A stretch of 64,000 bases of DNA from Anaerozeibacter sp031551775 (GTDB lineage Bacteria; Bacillota; Clostridia; Christensenellales; Aristaeellaceae): positions 8,275 through 72,274 of the forward strand of contig JAVBND010000083.1 in NCBI GenBank assembly GCA_031551775.1. Direction: 5' to 3'. How positions within the stretch are numbered: the stretch's first letter is position 1; each line of letters opens with the position of its first letter. Of the stretch, positions 24,134 through 32,715 are shown one piece after another. A program made the position numbers and the translations under genes. Under the pieces are notes generated by a model. That model made no database searches, was not told the DNA's origin, and saw only the letters and a list, made by a program, of their open reading frames with translations.

Positions 24134-25192
24134 ATGAATCAGACGGTAAATGCCAAGTCGCCCAAGCGCAAGGGCTCGCTCGGGCTTATGCTGCTCAAGG
24201 GCAGAACCTTTATCGCGCTCTTTGTACTGCTGATTTATTTCTCCGTCTCAGCGCCCAATTTTATGGAGTTCTCTTCGGCTGTTCTCATGATCAAGCACGC
24301 TTCGATCTACGGGCTGCTCGCGCTGGGCATGACGCTGGTCATCATCACCGGCGGCATCGACCTGTCGGTCGGCGCGGTGGTGGGCCTCGCCGCCATGATC
24401 GCGGGCGGGCTCGTGGTCGAGGGGTTGTACCTGCCTTTTATGGGCGCGACGCTGTATTTCAATGTACCGGCGATCCTCCTGATCGTCTGCGTTATGGCTG
24501 TGTTGATTGGCTTGGTATCAGGGCTGCTGATCAGCAAGCTGAAGGTGCCTGCATTCATCGCGACGCTTGGCGCCATGTACGTCTGCCGCGGGTTCGCCAT
24601 GCTTCGTTCGGGCGGCGCGACCTTCCCGAACCTTGGCTCGCCCGCCAATGGCATCGTGACCGGGTTTGACGTGATCGGTTCAGCCAACATCCCCGGCACC
24701 AGCATCCCCTACACGATCTTGGTCTTCATTGTGATGGCCGCCATCGCCATGTTCATCATGAAGAAGACGCCGCTGGGCAACCGGATCTACGCGGTCGGCG
24801 GCAACGAACGCGCCGCGACGCTCTCGGGTATTGAGACGGGCAAGGTCAAGCTGTTCGTCTACATGTTCGCCTCCTTTTGCGCGGCGGTGTCCGGCCTCAT
24901 CATGTCCAGCCAGCTGCGCGCGGCGCATCCGGATACCGGCAACAGCTGGGAAATGAACGCCATCGCGTCGGTCGTGCTGGGCGGCACCTCGATGTCGGGC
25001 GGAGTCGGCACCATCGGTGGGACCATCATCGGCGTGCTGGTCATCACCGTCCTCAACGACGGCATGATCATGATGGGCGTATCGAGCTTCTGGCAGATGG
25101 TCATCAAGGGCGTCGTCATCGTGCTGGCTGTCGTCATTGACCTGTTGCAGAAGGACCTGCAAAAGAAAGCGGCCCTCCAAGCACGGATTTAG
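24134..25192 (+). CDS. Sugar ABC transporter permease (RbsC-like)
   Basis: A 352-residue integral membrane protein with about ten hydrophobic helices and the RbsC-type signatures ITGGIDLSVGAVVGL and GGTSMSGGVGTIGGTIIG. It forms the sugar channel as a homodimer with the ATPase. GAGAGG precedes the ATG, 3 bases after the ATPase stop. Confidence 0.95.
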   Translation: MNQTVNAKSPKRKGSLGLMLLKGRTFIALFVLLIYFSVSAPNFMEFSSAVLMIKHASIYGLLALGMTLVIITGGIDLSVGAVVGLAAMIAGGLVVEGLYLPFMGATLYFNVPAILLIVCVMAVLIGLVSGLLISKLKVPAFIATLGAMYVCRGFAMLRSGGATFPNLGSPANGIVTGFDVIGSANIPGTSIPYTILVFIVMAAIAMFIMKKTPLGNRIYAVGGNERAATLSGIETGKVKLFVYMFASFCAAVSGLIMSSQLRAAHPDTGNSWEMNAIASVVLGGTSMSGGVGTIGGTIIGVLVITVLNDGMIMMGVSSFWQMVIKGVVIVLAVVIDLLQKDLQKKAALQARI

Positions 25193-25300
25193 GGGCGCTG
25201 CCCCTAAAAACCCCGCCAAAGGGATTTATCCCTTTGGAAACCCCTCAGCGCTCACGCGCGGGAATATCTGACCCTTTAGTGCTCACGCGCGGGATTGCGG
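25190..25300 (+). repeat. Intercistronic hairpins and short direct repeat
   Basis: TTAGGGGC/GCCCCTAA and CCAAAGGGA/TCCCTTTGG hairpins follow the permease stop, then GCTCACGCGCGGGA occurs twice (around 25250 and 25281). Similar text is, from memory, a dispersed intergenic element in clostridial genomes. It may partly terminate importer transcription before the catabolic genes. Confidence 0.6.
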
Positions 25301-25317
25301 GATAAGGAGATGTGTTG

Positions 25318-26142
25318 ATGAACGCTGCGGAACTTCAGAGAATTGCCAACCTGCGCCGGGCTGACGCGGTGACCATGATCGGCCGCGCCGGGACCGGGCA
25401 TACCGGCGGCGCGATGAGCTGCCTGGATGTGCTGACATGCCTGTACTACGATGTGATGAACGTCAAGAGCGACGATCCCCTCTGGCCGGACCGCGACCGG
25501 TTCCTGCTCAGCAAGGGCCACAGCGTCGAAGGATATCTTGCCATTCTCGCCGACAAGGGCTTCTTTCCCAAGGAAGAACTGCGCGAGTTTTCGAGGGCCG
25601 GTTCCCGGCTGATCGGCCATCCGACCAACAAGGTACCGGGCATTGAACTGTGCACCGGCGCGCTCGGGCATGGGCTCAGCGCCGGCGTGGGCATGGCGCT
25701 TGGCGCCAAGCGCACCGGGAGGACCTTTCGTACCTATGTCGTCATGGGCGACGGAGAGCAGGCCGAGGGGAGTGTGTGGGAAGCGGCCATGGCGGGCGCG
25801 AATTTCAAGCTCGACAACCTCTTCGCCATCATCGACCGCAACGGTCTTCAAATCAGCGGTACCACCGAGGAGGTCATGGCGCTTGAGGACTTCCCAGCCA
25901 AGTGGCGCGCGTTCGGCTGGGATGTGACGGAGCTTGACGGACACGACATGGCGGCCTTGCGGGCGTACTTCCGCCAGGACCACCCGAAGGATGCGCCGCA
26001 TTGCCTGATCCTTCACACCGTCAAGGGCAAGGGCCTGCCTTTTGCCGAGAACAGGGCCGAGTGGCACCACCACGTGCCAACGATGGAGCAGGTAGATGAG
26101 GCCTATCGGGCGCTAGGCGTGGAAGGGGTGACGTGGGCATGA
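25318..26142 (+). CDS. Transketolase N-terminal (ThDP-binding) subunit
   Basis: A 274-residue protein with the ThDP/magnesium half of transketolase: GRAGTGHTGGAMSC, SKGHSVEGYLA, GALGHGLSAGVGMA and VMGDGEQAEGSVWEA containing the GDG motif, then DRNGLQISG. AAGGAGA sits 7 bases before the ATG, chosen over GTG/TTG just upstream. Split transketolases of this kind act on unusual sugars, for example D-apulose 4-phosphate (AptA/AptB). The stop overlaps the start of the C-terminal subunit gene. Confidence 0.93.
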   Translation: MNAAELQRIANLRRADAVTMIGRAGTGHTGGAMSCLDVLTCLYYDVMNVKSDDPLWPDRDRFLLSKGHSVEGYLAILADKGFFPKEELREFSRAGSRLIGHPTNKVPGIELCTGALGHGLSAGVGMALGAKRTGRTFRTYVVMGDGEQAEGSVWEAAMAGANFKLDNLFAIIDRNGLQISGTTEEVMALEDFPAKWRAFGWDVTELDGHDMAALRAYFRQDHPKDAPHCLILHTVKGKGLPFAENRAEWHHHVPTMEQVDEAYRALGVEGVTWA

Positions 26143-27065
26143 GGAACGCGAGAGCGGCGATCACGGGGACGCTTCTCAGTATGGCGCGCGAGGATCAAAG
26201 CATCTTTGCGCTGACGACCGACAGCCGCGGTTCGGTCACGCTGAACGATTTCGCCCGAGAACTGCCGGGGCAGCTGGTCGAATGCGGCATTGCCGAGCAG
26301 GACGCGGTCGGCATCGGCGCGGGCCTGGCGAATGCCGGGCTTAAGCCCTTTGTGTGTGGACCCGCGTGCTTCTTATCGATGCGCGCTGCGGAGCAAGTAA
26401 AGGTGGACATGGCCTATTCCCATTCAAACGTCAAGATCATCGGCGTATCGGGCGGCGTGAGCTACGGCGCGCTCGGTACCACGCACCACGCCACACAGGA
26501 CGTGGCGCTGATGCGCGCGATCCCGAACATGACCGTGATCCTGCCGTCCGATCATGCGCAGGCGGCCGCGATGACGCGCGCGCTGGTTGCCTTTGACGGG
26601 CCGGTGTACGTGCGCGTGGGGCGCGGCGGCGTTCGTGATGTGTACGGGGATGGCGCGGCGTTTGAAATCGGCAAGGCAAATGTGCTTCGCGAGGGGACGG
26701 ACGTCTCGATCATCGCGTGCGGCGAGATGGTGGCGCGCGCGGTTGAGGCGGCGGACCTGCTCGGGCAGGCGGGTGTATCGGCTCAGGTCATAGACATGCA
26801 TACGCTCAAGCCACTTGACGAAGAAGCCATACTCAAGGCAGCGGAGAGGGGCGCCGTGGTGACCGTCGAAGAGCATACCGTCGCGGGCGGGCTCGGCTCG
26901 GCGGTGGCCGAAGTGCTCTCTGAGAAAAAGCCAACCCGGATGAAGATCATGGGTCTGCCGGTTGAACCGCTCTTTAACGGCGCGGCGGGCGACGTGTTTG
27001 AGCATTACGGCTTAACCGCCGAAGGCATTGCGCTTAAAGCAAAGAAGCTGATCGGGAGGGAATAG
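26139..27065 (+). CDS. Transketolase C-terminal (pyrimidine-binding) subunit
   Basis: A 308-residue partner of the preceding subunit. It has FVECGIAEQD-type VECGIAEQDAVGIGAGLA with the catalytic glutamate that activates ThDP, GVSYGALGTTHHATQDVA, and a C-terminal domain with VEEHTVAGGLGSAVAE. ATG at 26139 overlaps the upstream stop as ATGA; GTG at 26133 is an alternative. Together the two subunits should transfer a two-carbon unit between sugar phosphates. Confidence 0.93.
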   Translation: MRNARAAITGTLLSMAREDQSIFALTTDSRGSVTLNDFARELPGQLVECGIAEQDAVGIGAGLANAGLKPFVCGPACFLSMRAAEQVKVDMAYSHSNVKIIGVSGGVSYGALGTTHHATQDVALMRAIPNMTVILPSDHAQAAAMTRALVAFDGPVYVRVGRGGVRDVYGDGAAFEIGKANVLREGTDVSIIACGEMVARAVEAADLLGQAGVSAQVIDMHTLKPLDEEAILKAAERGAVVTVEEHTVAGGLGSAVAEVLSEKKPTRMKIMGLPVEPLFNGAAGDVFEHYGLTAEGIALKAKKLIGRE

Positions 27066-27067
27066 GG

Positions 27068-28504
27068 ATGCGCTACATTCTCTCCATCGACCAATCAACC
27101 GCGGGCAGCAAGGCGCTCATCGTCGATGAACGCGGCGTTGTGGCCGAAAAAAAATCGCTTCCGCACGCACAGTACCACCCATCGCCCGGGCGCGTGGAGC
27201 ACGATGCGGAGGAAATATATCAAAATGTGGTAAGTCTGATCGATGAGGTCAAAGTTCCCGGCGTCGCGGCGCTCGCCATCGCCAACCAGCGAGAAACCAC
27301 TGTGTTGTGGGATAGGGCGACCGGGGAGCCGGTTTGCCCGGCGGTGGTGTGGCAGGATGTGCGCGGCGAGGCGCTGTGCGGGGAACTGAAGGATTATGCC
27401 GGAAAGGTTTTGGGTAAGACCGGCCTGAAGCTGTCGCCCTACTATCCGGCGGCGAAGCTGGCGACGGTGCTCATGGAAAACCCGGCTCTCAAGCAGCGCG
27501 CGGGGCGCGGCGAAATTCTGGCGGGCACGGTGGACACATATCTGATTTACCGCATGACCGCGGGACATGTGTTCGCGACCGACGTTTCAAACGCCAGCCG
27601 CACCCAACTTATGAACCTTGAAACGCTTTCCTGGGATGGGGAGCTGCTCGATATTTTCTCGATCCCGCGTGCCATGCTGGCAAAAAAAATCCTGCATTCG
27701 GACGCAAACTTCGGCGATTATCTGGGAATTCCAATCGCCGCTGTCATGGGCGACAGCCACGCGGCCTTGTTCGGGCACGGCTGTCACGGGCGCGGCATGG
27801 TGAAGGCCAGCTACGGCACGGGTTCGAGCATCATGATGAACGTGGGCGGGAAGCCCGTGTTTTCAGGCAACGGCCTGAGCGCGTCGGTGGGCTACGCACA
27901 GGGTGGGCGGGTGTGTTACGTGCTCGAAGGCAACATTACCTGCTCGGCCGATACGCTCACGTGGCTGCGCGACCAATTGGGGCTGATCGACGACGTTCAA
28001 AAGGTGAACGAGATCGCGTCGCAAGTGGAGGACGCCGGCGGCGTGCAGCTTGTGCCCGCGTTCAGCGGCCTGGGCGCGCCGTACTTTGACACGGGCGCCC
28101 GCGCGATCCTCTGCGGCATGAGCCGGGGCACGAACAAGGCGCACGTGGTGCGCGCGGCGCTTGAGTCGATCGCGCAGCAAAACGCCGATGTGCTGGACGC
28201 CATGGCGCGCGACCTGGGCCAAGGGGTAAGGGCGCTCAGCGCCGACGGCGGCGCTTCGGTCAACCCGCTCGTCATGCAGCTTCAGTCTGATTTGGCGAAT
28301 TGTCAGGTGCGCGTGTCGGCGGAGAAAGACCTGACCGCGCTGGGTGCGGCTTATATGGCGGGGCTTGGTGCGGGGATATTTGACTCGTTTGACGAAATCG
28401 CGGGGCGGGCTGGGCACAGCGATCAATATGGACCCCAAATGGGTGACGAACGCCGCGCCCAGATGCGCGGCGCCTGGGCGGACGCGGTCAAGCGCGCGCG
28501 GTAA
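27068..28504 (+). CDS. FGGY family carbohydrate kinase
   Basis: A 478-residue sugar or polyol kinase. The N-terminal ATPase-fold motif is LSIDQSTAGSKALIVD; ANQRETTVLWD and VVWQDVRG are shared with glycerol kinases, GDSHAALFG holds the catalytic aspartate, and the C-terminal half has SYGTGSSIMMNVG and LSADGGASVNPLVMQLQSD. Closest in feel to the glycerol kinase branch, but position between a split transketolase and a fucose-isomerase-like enzyme argues for a ketose (for example apulose- or xylulose-type) substrate. GGGAGGGAATAGGG precedes the ATG. Confidence 0.9.
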   Translation: MRYILSIDQSTAGSKALIVDERGVVAEKKSLPHAQYHPSPGRVEHDAEEIYQNVVSLIDEVKVPGVAALAIANQRETTVLWDRATGEPVCPAVVWQDVRGEALCGELKDYAGKVLGKTGLKLSPYYPAAKLATVLMENPALKQRAGRGEILAGTVDTYLIYRMTAGHVFATDVSNASRTQLMNLETLSWDGELLDIFSIPRAMLAKKILHSDANFGDYLGIPIAAVMGDSHAALFGHGCHGRGMVKASYGTGSSIMMNVGGKPVFSGNGLSASVGYAQGGRVCYVLEGNITCSADTLTWLRDQLGLIDDVQKVNEIASQVEDAGGVQLVPAFSGLGAPYFDTGARAILCGMSRGTNKAHVVRAALESIAQQNADVLDAMARDLGQGVRALSADGGASVNPLVMQLQSDLANCQVRVSAEKDLTALGAAYMAGLGAGIFDSFDEIAGRAGHSDQYGPQMGDERRAQMRGAWADAVKRAR

Positions 28505-28532
28505 AAACAATACAGGCAAGGAGAGATGAGCC

Positions 28533-29936
28533 ATGGCCACATTTGGCGTCCTGATATCCAACCGTTCCTTTTTTCCCGACCACCTGGTCTTGACCGCGCG
28601 CGAGCAATTGCTGAGAAAGCTTGAGGAATGGGGGCACAGCGTGGTCGCGCTCTCGCCTGAGGACACCTCAATGGGTCAGACCATGACCTATGACGAGGCG
28701 CTCAAGTGCGCATCACTCTTCCGGCGCCACGCGGACGAGATCGATGGCGTGATCATTTGTCTACCGAATTTCGGCGAGGAGGCGGGCATTGCCGACGCGA
28801 TCAAGCTTTCGAAGCTCGATTGCCCCATCCTCATCCAAGCGTGCGACGATGATTTTGACAAGCTGCAACTTGAGAACCGCCGCGATGCTTTCTGCGGCAA
28901 GCTCTCCCTGTGCAACAACCTCTACCAGTACGGCATTAAGTACACCTTGACCGCGCGTCACACCTGCAAAATCGAGTCGGATGAGTTTTTCTGCGACGTC
29001 GAGCGTTTCAGCCGCATTTGCGCCGTTGTCAAGACACTCAGGACCGCCCGCATCGCGCAAATCGGCGCGCGCGTCATGCCGTTTCGGACCGTGCGGTACT
29101 CCGAAAAACTGCTCCAGCAAGCGGGCATTACCGTCGAGACCGAGGACTTCTCCGAGATCATCGCCGATATTGCGGCAATCAAGGACGAGGCGCGTATCGC
29201 TGAAAAGGAAGCCGAGATCCGCGCCTATGGCGACGTCGCGGACGGCATCGCGGACGAGAAGGTCACGCGCCAGGCCAAGCTTTGCCTCGCGATGGAGGAC
29301 TTTATGGAGAGCCACCACATAGACGCGAGCGCCGTCATGTGCTGGGACAGCGTGGAGGCCAACTATGGCTGCGCGGCCTGTCTATCCATGAGCATGATGG
29401 GGCAAAAGGGCAGGCCCAGCGCATGCGAGACCGACGTGATGGGTGCGGTTTCCATGCTGGCGCTGCTCAAGGCCAGCGGCGTGCCGCCCGTCTACCAGGA
29501 CTGGAACAACAACTACAAGAATGAAAAGAACAAGTGCATCAACGTGCATTGCTCGAACTATCCGGCCTGCGCGTTTGAAAAAAAACCGGCAATCGGCAAC
29601 CTCGATATTCTGGCGACCACGCTGGGCGCCGAGGTCAGCTTTGGCGCGCTTAAGGGGCGGGTCAGGAGCGGCCCTATGACCTACCTCAAGCTCTCGACCG
29701 ACGACAAGCGCGGCGTGATCAAGTGCTATCTGGGCGAAGGATCGTTCACGGCCGATCCGCTTCCCACCTTTGGCGGCGTCGCGGTATGCGAAGTGGAGGA
29801 CCTAAACGGCCTCATGAAGCACCTTGCGCAAAACGGCTACGAACACCACGTCGCGCTGGTTCAGGCGCAGGTCGCCGATGTACTTGAGGAGGCGCTGGAA
29901 AACTACATGGGCTTTGAAGTGTACCGACACAGCTGA
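28533..29936 (+). CDS. L-fucose/L-arabinose isomerase-family protein
   Basis: A 467-residue protein of the fucose isomerase fold (COG2407-like). The N-terminal domains have Rossmann-like strands (FGVLISNRSFFPD, EIDGVIICLPNFGEEAG), the central part MCWDSVEANYGCAACLSMSMM and CETDVMGAVSMLAL contains the glutamate and aspartate residues expected to bind a metal ion, and HCSNYP supplies a histidine. Members interconvert aldoses and ketoses. In this operon it would isomerise the imported sugar before phosphorylation. CAAGGAGAG precedes the ATG. A role on an unusual sugar is inferred. Confidence 0.82.
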   Translation: MATFGVLISNRSFFPDHLVLTAREQLLRKLEEWGHSVVALSPEDTSMGQTMTYDEALKCASLFRRHADEIDGVIICLPNFGEEAGIADAIKLSKLDCPILIQACDDDFDKLQLENRRDAFCGKLSLCNNLYQYGIKYTLTARHTCKIESDEFFCDVERFSRICAVVKTLRTARIAQIGARVMPFRTVRYSEKLLQQAGITVETEDFSEIIADIAAIKDEARIAEKEAEIRAYGDVADGIADEKVTRQAKLCLAMEDFMESHHIDASAVMCWDSVEANYGCAACLSMSMMGQKGRPSACETDVMGAVSMLALLKASGVPPVYQDWNNNYKNEKNKCINVHCSNYPACAFEKKPAIGNLDILATTLGAEVSFGALKGRVRSGPMTYLKLSTDDKRGVIKCYLGEGSFTADPLPTFGGVAVCEVEDLNGLMKHLAQNGYEHHVALVQAQVADVLEEALENYMGFEVYRHS

Positions 29937-29945
29937 AGAAGCCGC

Positions 29946-29978
29946 AGCGCGCCCGTACGACCAAGCGGGCGCGCTTTT
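29946..29978 (+). terminator. Terminator after the isomerase gene
   Basis: AGCGCGCCCG pairs with CGGGCGCGCT, followed by TTTTCG. It separates the sugar operon from the aldolase gene. Confidence 0.85.
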
Positions 29979-30042
29979 CGTCCGCTTAATGCCACATTGA
30001 CATTTTATACCCAAATCTTAATGGCTCTGTCCCATGGCAGGC

Positions 30043-30071
30043 TTGATTTGACGGCGTGTGACGGATATAAT
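30043..30071 (+). promoter_or_regulatory. Promoter of fba
   Basis: TTGATT (30043-30048), 17 bases, TATAAT (30066-30071), 33 bases before the ATG. Confidence 0.8.
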
Positions 30072-30104
30072 ACTAAAAGAGAAACCGAGAAGGAGATGTT
30101 TTAC

Positions 30105-31058
30105 ATGGCACTGGTTACCTCCACCGAGATGTTCAAGAAGGCATACGAGGGCGGCTACGCCATCGGCGCGTTCAACGTCAACAATATGGAAATCATCCAG
30201 GGCATCACCGAAGCCGCGATGGAGGAGAAAGCTCCCCTGATCCTGCAGGTGTCCTCCGGCGCGCGCAAGTACGCCAAGCATGTTTATCTCATGAAGCTGA
30301 TCGAGGCGGCGCTGATTGACGCCGAGCAGACCGCGGGATTTGACCTGCCCATCTGCGTACACCTTGACCACGGCGATACCTTTGAACTGTGCAAGAGCTG
30401 CATCGACGGCGGCTTCACCTCCGTCATGATCGATGGCAGCCATCATTCCTTCGCGGACAACATCAAGTTGACCCGCCAGGTCGTCGAGTACGCGCACGAC
30501 CGGGGCGTGGTGGTCGAAGGCGAGCTCGGGCGTTTGGCCGGCATTGAGGACGCGGTGAATGTGTCGAGCGAAGACGCCAGCTACACCCGCCCTGAGGAAG
30601 TGGAAGAATTTGTCTCGAAGACCGGCGTTGACTCGCTGGCCATCGCCATCGGCACCAGCCACGGCGCGTTCAAGTTCAAGCCCGGCCAGAAGCCGCAGCT
30701 GCGATTCGATATCCTGGATGAAATCACCAAGCGCCTTCCCGGCTTCCCGATCGTGCTGCACGGCGCATCCTCCGTCATGCCCGAATACGTCAAGATGATC
30801 AACGAGAACGGCGGCAAGATGCCCGACGCCATCGGCATCCCCGAGGACATGCTCCGTCAGGCGGCGCGCAGCGCGGTGTGCAAGATCAACATCGACTCGG
30901 ACCTGCGCCTTGCGATGACCGGCACCGTCCGCAAGTACTTTGCCGAGCATCCGGATCATTTTGATCCCCGCCAGTACCTCAAGCCCGCCCGCGAGAACAT
31001 CAAAAACATGGTCCAGCACAAGCTGGTCAATGTACTTGGCTCAAACGGAAAGGCGTAA
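30105..31058 (+). CDS. fba: Class II fructose-bisphosphate aldolase
   Basis: A 317-residue zinc-dependent aldolase that splits fructose 1,6-bisphosphate. AGAAGGAGATG fixes the start at 30105. Class II motifs are clear: GAFNVNNMEIIQG, VHLDHGD with zinc ligand, VMIDGSHHSF, EGELGRLAG and the C-terminal VLHGASS and NIDSDLRLA segments. Own promoter and flanking terminators suggest it is an independent housekeeping glycolytic gene rather than part of the preceding sugar operon, though related aldolases (tagatose-bisphosphate) cannot be separated with certainty. Confidence 0.93.
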   Translation: MALVTSTEMFKKAYEGGYAIGAFNVNNMEIIQGITEAAMEEKAPLILQVSSGARKYAKHVYLMKLIEAALIDAEQTAGFDLPICVHLDHGDTFELCKSCIDGGFTSVMIDGSHHSFADNIKLTRQVVEYAHDRGVVVEGELGRLAGIEDAVNVSSEDASYTRPEEVEEFVSKTGVDSLAIAIGTSHGAFKFKPGQKPQLRFDILDEITKRLPGFPIVLHGASSVMPEYVKMINENGGKMPDAIGIPEDMLRQAARSAVCKINIDSDLRLAMTGTVRKYFAEHPDHFDPRQYLKPARENIKNMVQHKLVNVLGSNGKA

Positions 31059-31071
31059 TAAAAACTGTTTA

Positions 31072-31108
31072 AAAAAGCGGCTTGTCCTTGAGACGGGCCG
31101 CTTTTTTC
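31072..31108 (+). terminator. Terminator of fba
   Basis: AAAAAGCGGC pairs with GCCGCTTTTT and the stem is followed by a run of T, with complementary A on the other side, so it may work in both directions. Confidence 0.85.
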
Positions 31109-31127
31109 GAACCGGAAGGAGAGTGCC

Positions 31128-31625
31128 ATGACGATCAGGCCCATGACGCAAGCAGATTGGCCCAGGGTTTCGGAAATATTTCAGCAGGGAATAGATGCGG
31201 GCAACGCCACCATGCACGCCTTTGTGCCCAGCTACGCGGATTTTGACGCCGCGCGCGAAAAGGCGGGGCGACTGGTGGCGGAGGAGGGCGGCGTGGTCAT
31301 CGGCTGGACGGCGCTTTGCGCGGTATCTGGCCGCGCCTGCTACCGGGGCGTCAAGGAACTGGCGATTTACGTCGATCAAGACGCGCGGGGAAGGGGTGTT
31401 GGAAAAACGCTGCTTACGGCGCTGATCGAAGAGAGCGAGCGGCGCGGCATATGGACGCTCGAAGCGCACATCTTTGAGGAAAACGCGGCCAGTCGCGCGC
31501 TGCACGAGAAGTGCGGCTTTCGCGCCGTCGGCATGCGCGAAAAGATCGGGTTTGACGGCTTCGGCGTCTGGCACGACGTCGTCCTCATGGAGCGGCGCTC
31601 GACGGTCATCGAGGCGGTTCACTAG
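31128..31625 (+). CDS. GNAT family N-acetyltransferase (phosphinothricin/YncA-like)
   Basis: A 165-residue acetyltransferase. The acetyl-CoA binding motif is visible as DQDARGRGVGKTLL, followed by ENAASRALHEKCGF, typical of the YncA/phosphinothricin acetyltransferase subgroup that acetylates free amino acids or analogues such as methionine sulfoximine. GAAGGAGAG precedes the ATG. It converges on and overlaps the VanX-like gene by 20 bases. Substrate unknown. Confidence 0.88.
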   Translation: MTIRPMTQADWPRVSEIFQQGIDAGNATMHAFVPSYADFDAAREKAGRLVAEEGGVVIGWTALCAVSGRACYRGVKELAIYVDQDARGRGVGKTLLTALIEESERRGIWTLEAHIFEENAASRALHEKCGFRAVGMREKIGFDGFGVWHDVVLMERRSTVIEAVH

Positions 31626-32367
31626 CCGGTGCCGCCTTGCCGGGATCTTCGTCCGGCATTTCGATCAACACCCCTGCCGGGCCGATTTCAAAATCGAAAT
31701 ACTTTTTCGGGTAGGGCTCGTTTTCGAGCGAGTAGTGCCACCATTCGCTTTCGTAGGCGCGAAATCCCGCCTGTTCCATGATGCGGCGAAGGAGTGCGCG
31801 GTTGTCTTCCTGCGCGCCCGTCAGACCCCGCGCGCCGTGGTGCGAGCGCGGGTCGAGCAGGTCGAATATGCCGCCCATGTCAAGCGGCGCGCCGTTTTTA
31901 TCCGCCAGCGTCAGGTCCACCGCGCCGCCGCGGCTGTGCCCGGAGCGCGTGGCGATGTATTCGCCGAACAGCGCTTTTTTGTTGAGATGGGGATAGTGCT
32001 TATCCTTGGTCGAGCCGTCTTCCGCCTCCTTTGACCAGGCGACAAACCGATCGACCGCGCGCTGGGGGCGGGCGGCGTCGTAGACCAGCAAATTGAGGTC
32101 CTGTCCGGCCGCGATGCTTGCGGCTTTGATCAGGCCCTCGGCGGCTTCGATGCTGATCGCGATGCGGTTTGCGCTGTAGCCATCGACCGGATCCCCGGTG
32201 AAATTGTCGCTGGAGGCATACTTCGCGTCGTAGAGAATACCGGGCGCGGCTTCGTCCAGGTAGACAAAGCCGTCCGGCAGTTGGTATCGGTTGTTCTTTA
32301 TATAGCTCGCGAAGCGGATATTTACCGTCGGTTGGCTCTGAACGATGGCTTGAGGCACATCCTGCAT
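31606..32367 (-). CDS. D-alanyl-D-alanine dipeptidase (VanX/DdpX-like, M15D)
   Basis: A 253-residue zinc dipeptidase. The M15D zinc site is present as SGHSRGGAVDLT (His and Asp ligands) and ESEWWHY (catalytic Glu and last His ligand). There is no signal peptide, in keeping with VanX-type cytosolic enzymes that hydrolyse D-Ala-D-Ala. The ATG at 32367 follows GGGAGG. No vanH, vanA or vanRS homologue is next to it, so a simple role in D-Ala-D-Ala turnover or sporulation-linked recycling is as likely as resistance. A Ddl-like ligase occurs elsewhere in the window. Confidence 0.88.
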   Translation of the reverse strand: MQDVPQAIVQSQPTVNIRFASYIKNNRYQLPDGFVYLDEAAPGILYDAKYASSDNFTGDPVDGYSANRIAISIEAAEGLIKAASIAAGQDLNLLVYDAARPQRAVDRFVAWSKEAEDGSTKDKHYPHLNKKALFGEYIATRSGHSRGGAVDLTLADKNGAPLDMGGIFDLLDPRSHHGARGLTGAQEDNRALLRRIMEQAGFRAYESEWWHYSLENEPYPKKYFDFEIGPAGVLIEMPDEDPGKAAPASEPPR

Positions 32368-32419
32368 GCACAAATCCTCCCATAATAAAGTAAAATGCCG
32401 TTTACGCCGCGCGGTACGC

Positions 32420-32449
32420 TTGCGCTCAAAAGGACTTTGAGTATATAAT
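32420..32449 (+). promoter_or_regulatory. Promoter of the pfkA operon
   Basis: TTGCGC (32420-32425), 18 bases, TATAAT (32444-32449), 35 bases before the small gene that leads the operon. Confidence 0.65.
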
Positions 32450-32483
32450 ACGCTTGTATTCGAACGAATGCAAGGAGGCCAAT

Positions 32484-32699
32484 GTGAACAAGCGCGACGC
32501 GGCCTGGATCATCATTCACATGGCGCACAGCGAGGAAAAGGCGAACGCGATCGTCGATCAGCTCACGCGCGAGGGGTTTCTGGTAAAGGCCAGGCCGGTT
32601 GCGCGCGCGTTGTCGGCGGGCGAGGTGTGCTTTGAAGTGCTGGCGCTGACCAGTGAGGCAAAGGAAGCGCGCGACGTTATCCAGGAAATGGGCTTTTGA
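32484..32699 (+). CDS. Small conserved protein upstream of pfkA
   Basis: A 71-residue protein started by GTG behind AAGGAGG. It has the compact alpha-beta pattern AAWIIIHMAHSEEKANAIVDQL...GFLVKARPV...CFEVLALTSEAKEARDVI. Similar small proteins precede acc or pfkA genes in Clostridia, where some are misannotated as glutamate decarboxylase; the fold recalls DUF2007-like signal-transducing domains. Function unknown. It ends 16 bases before pfkA and is presumably cotranscribed with it. Confidence 0.7.
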   Translation: MNKRDAAWIIIHMAHSEEKANAIVDQLTREGFLVKARPVARALSAGEVCFEVLALTSEAKEARDVIQEMGF

Positions 32700-32715
32700 T
32701 GAGAGGGGTTTGACG

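Noticed and set aside
30018..31019. Long minus-strand frame opposite fba
   Set aside because: Shadow frame of a clearly conserved aldolase.
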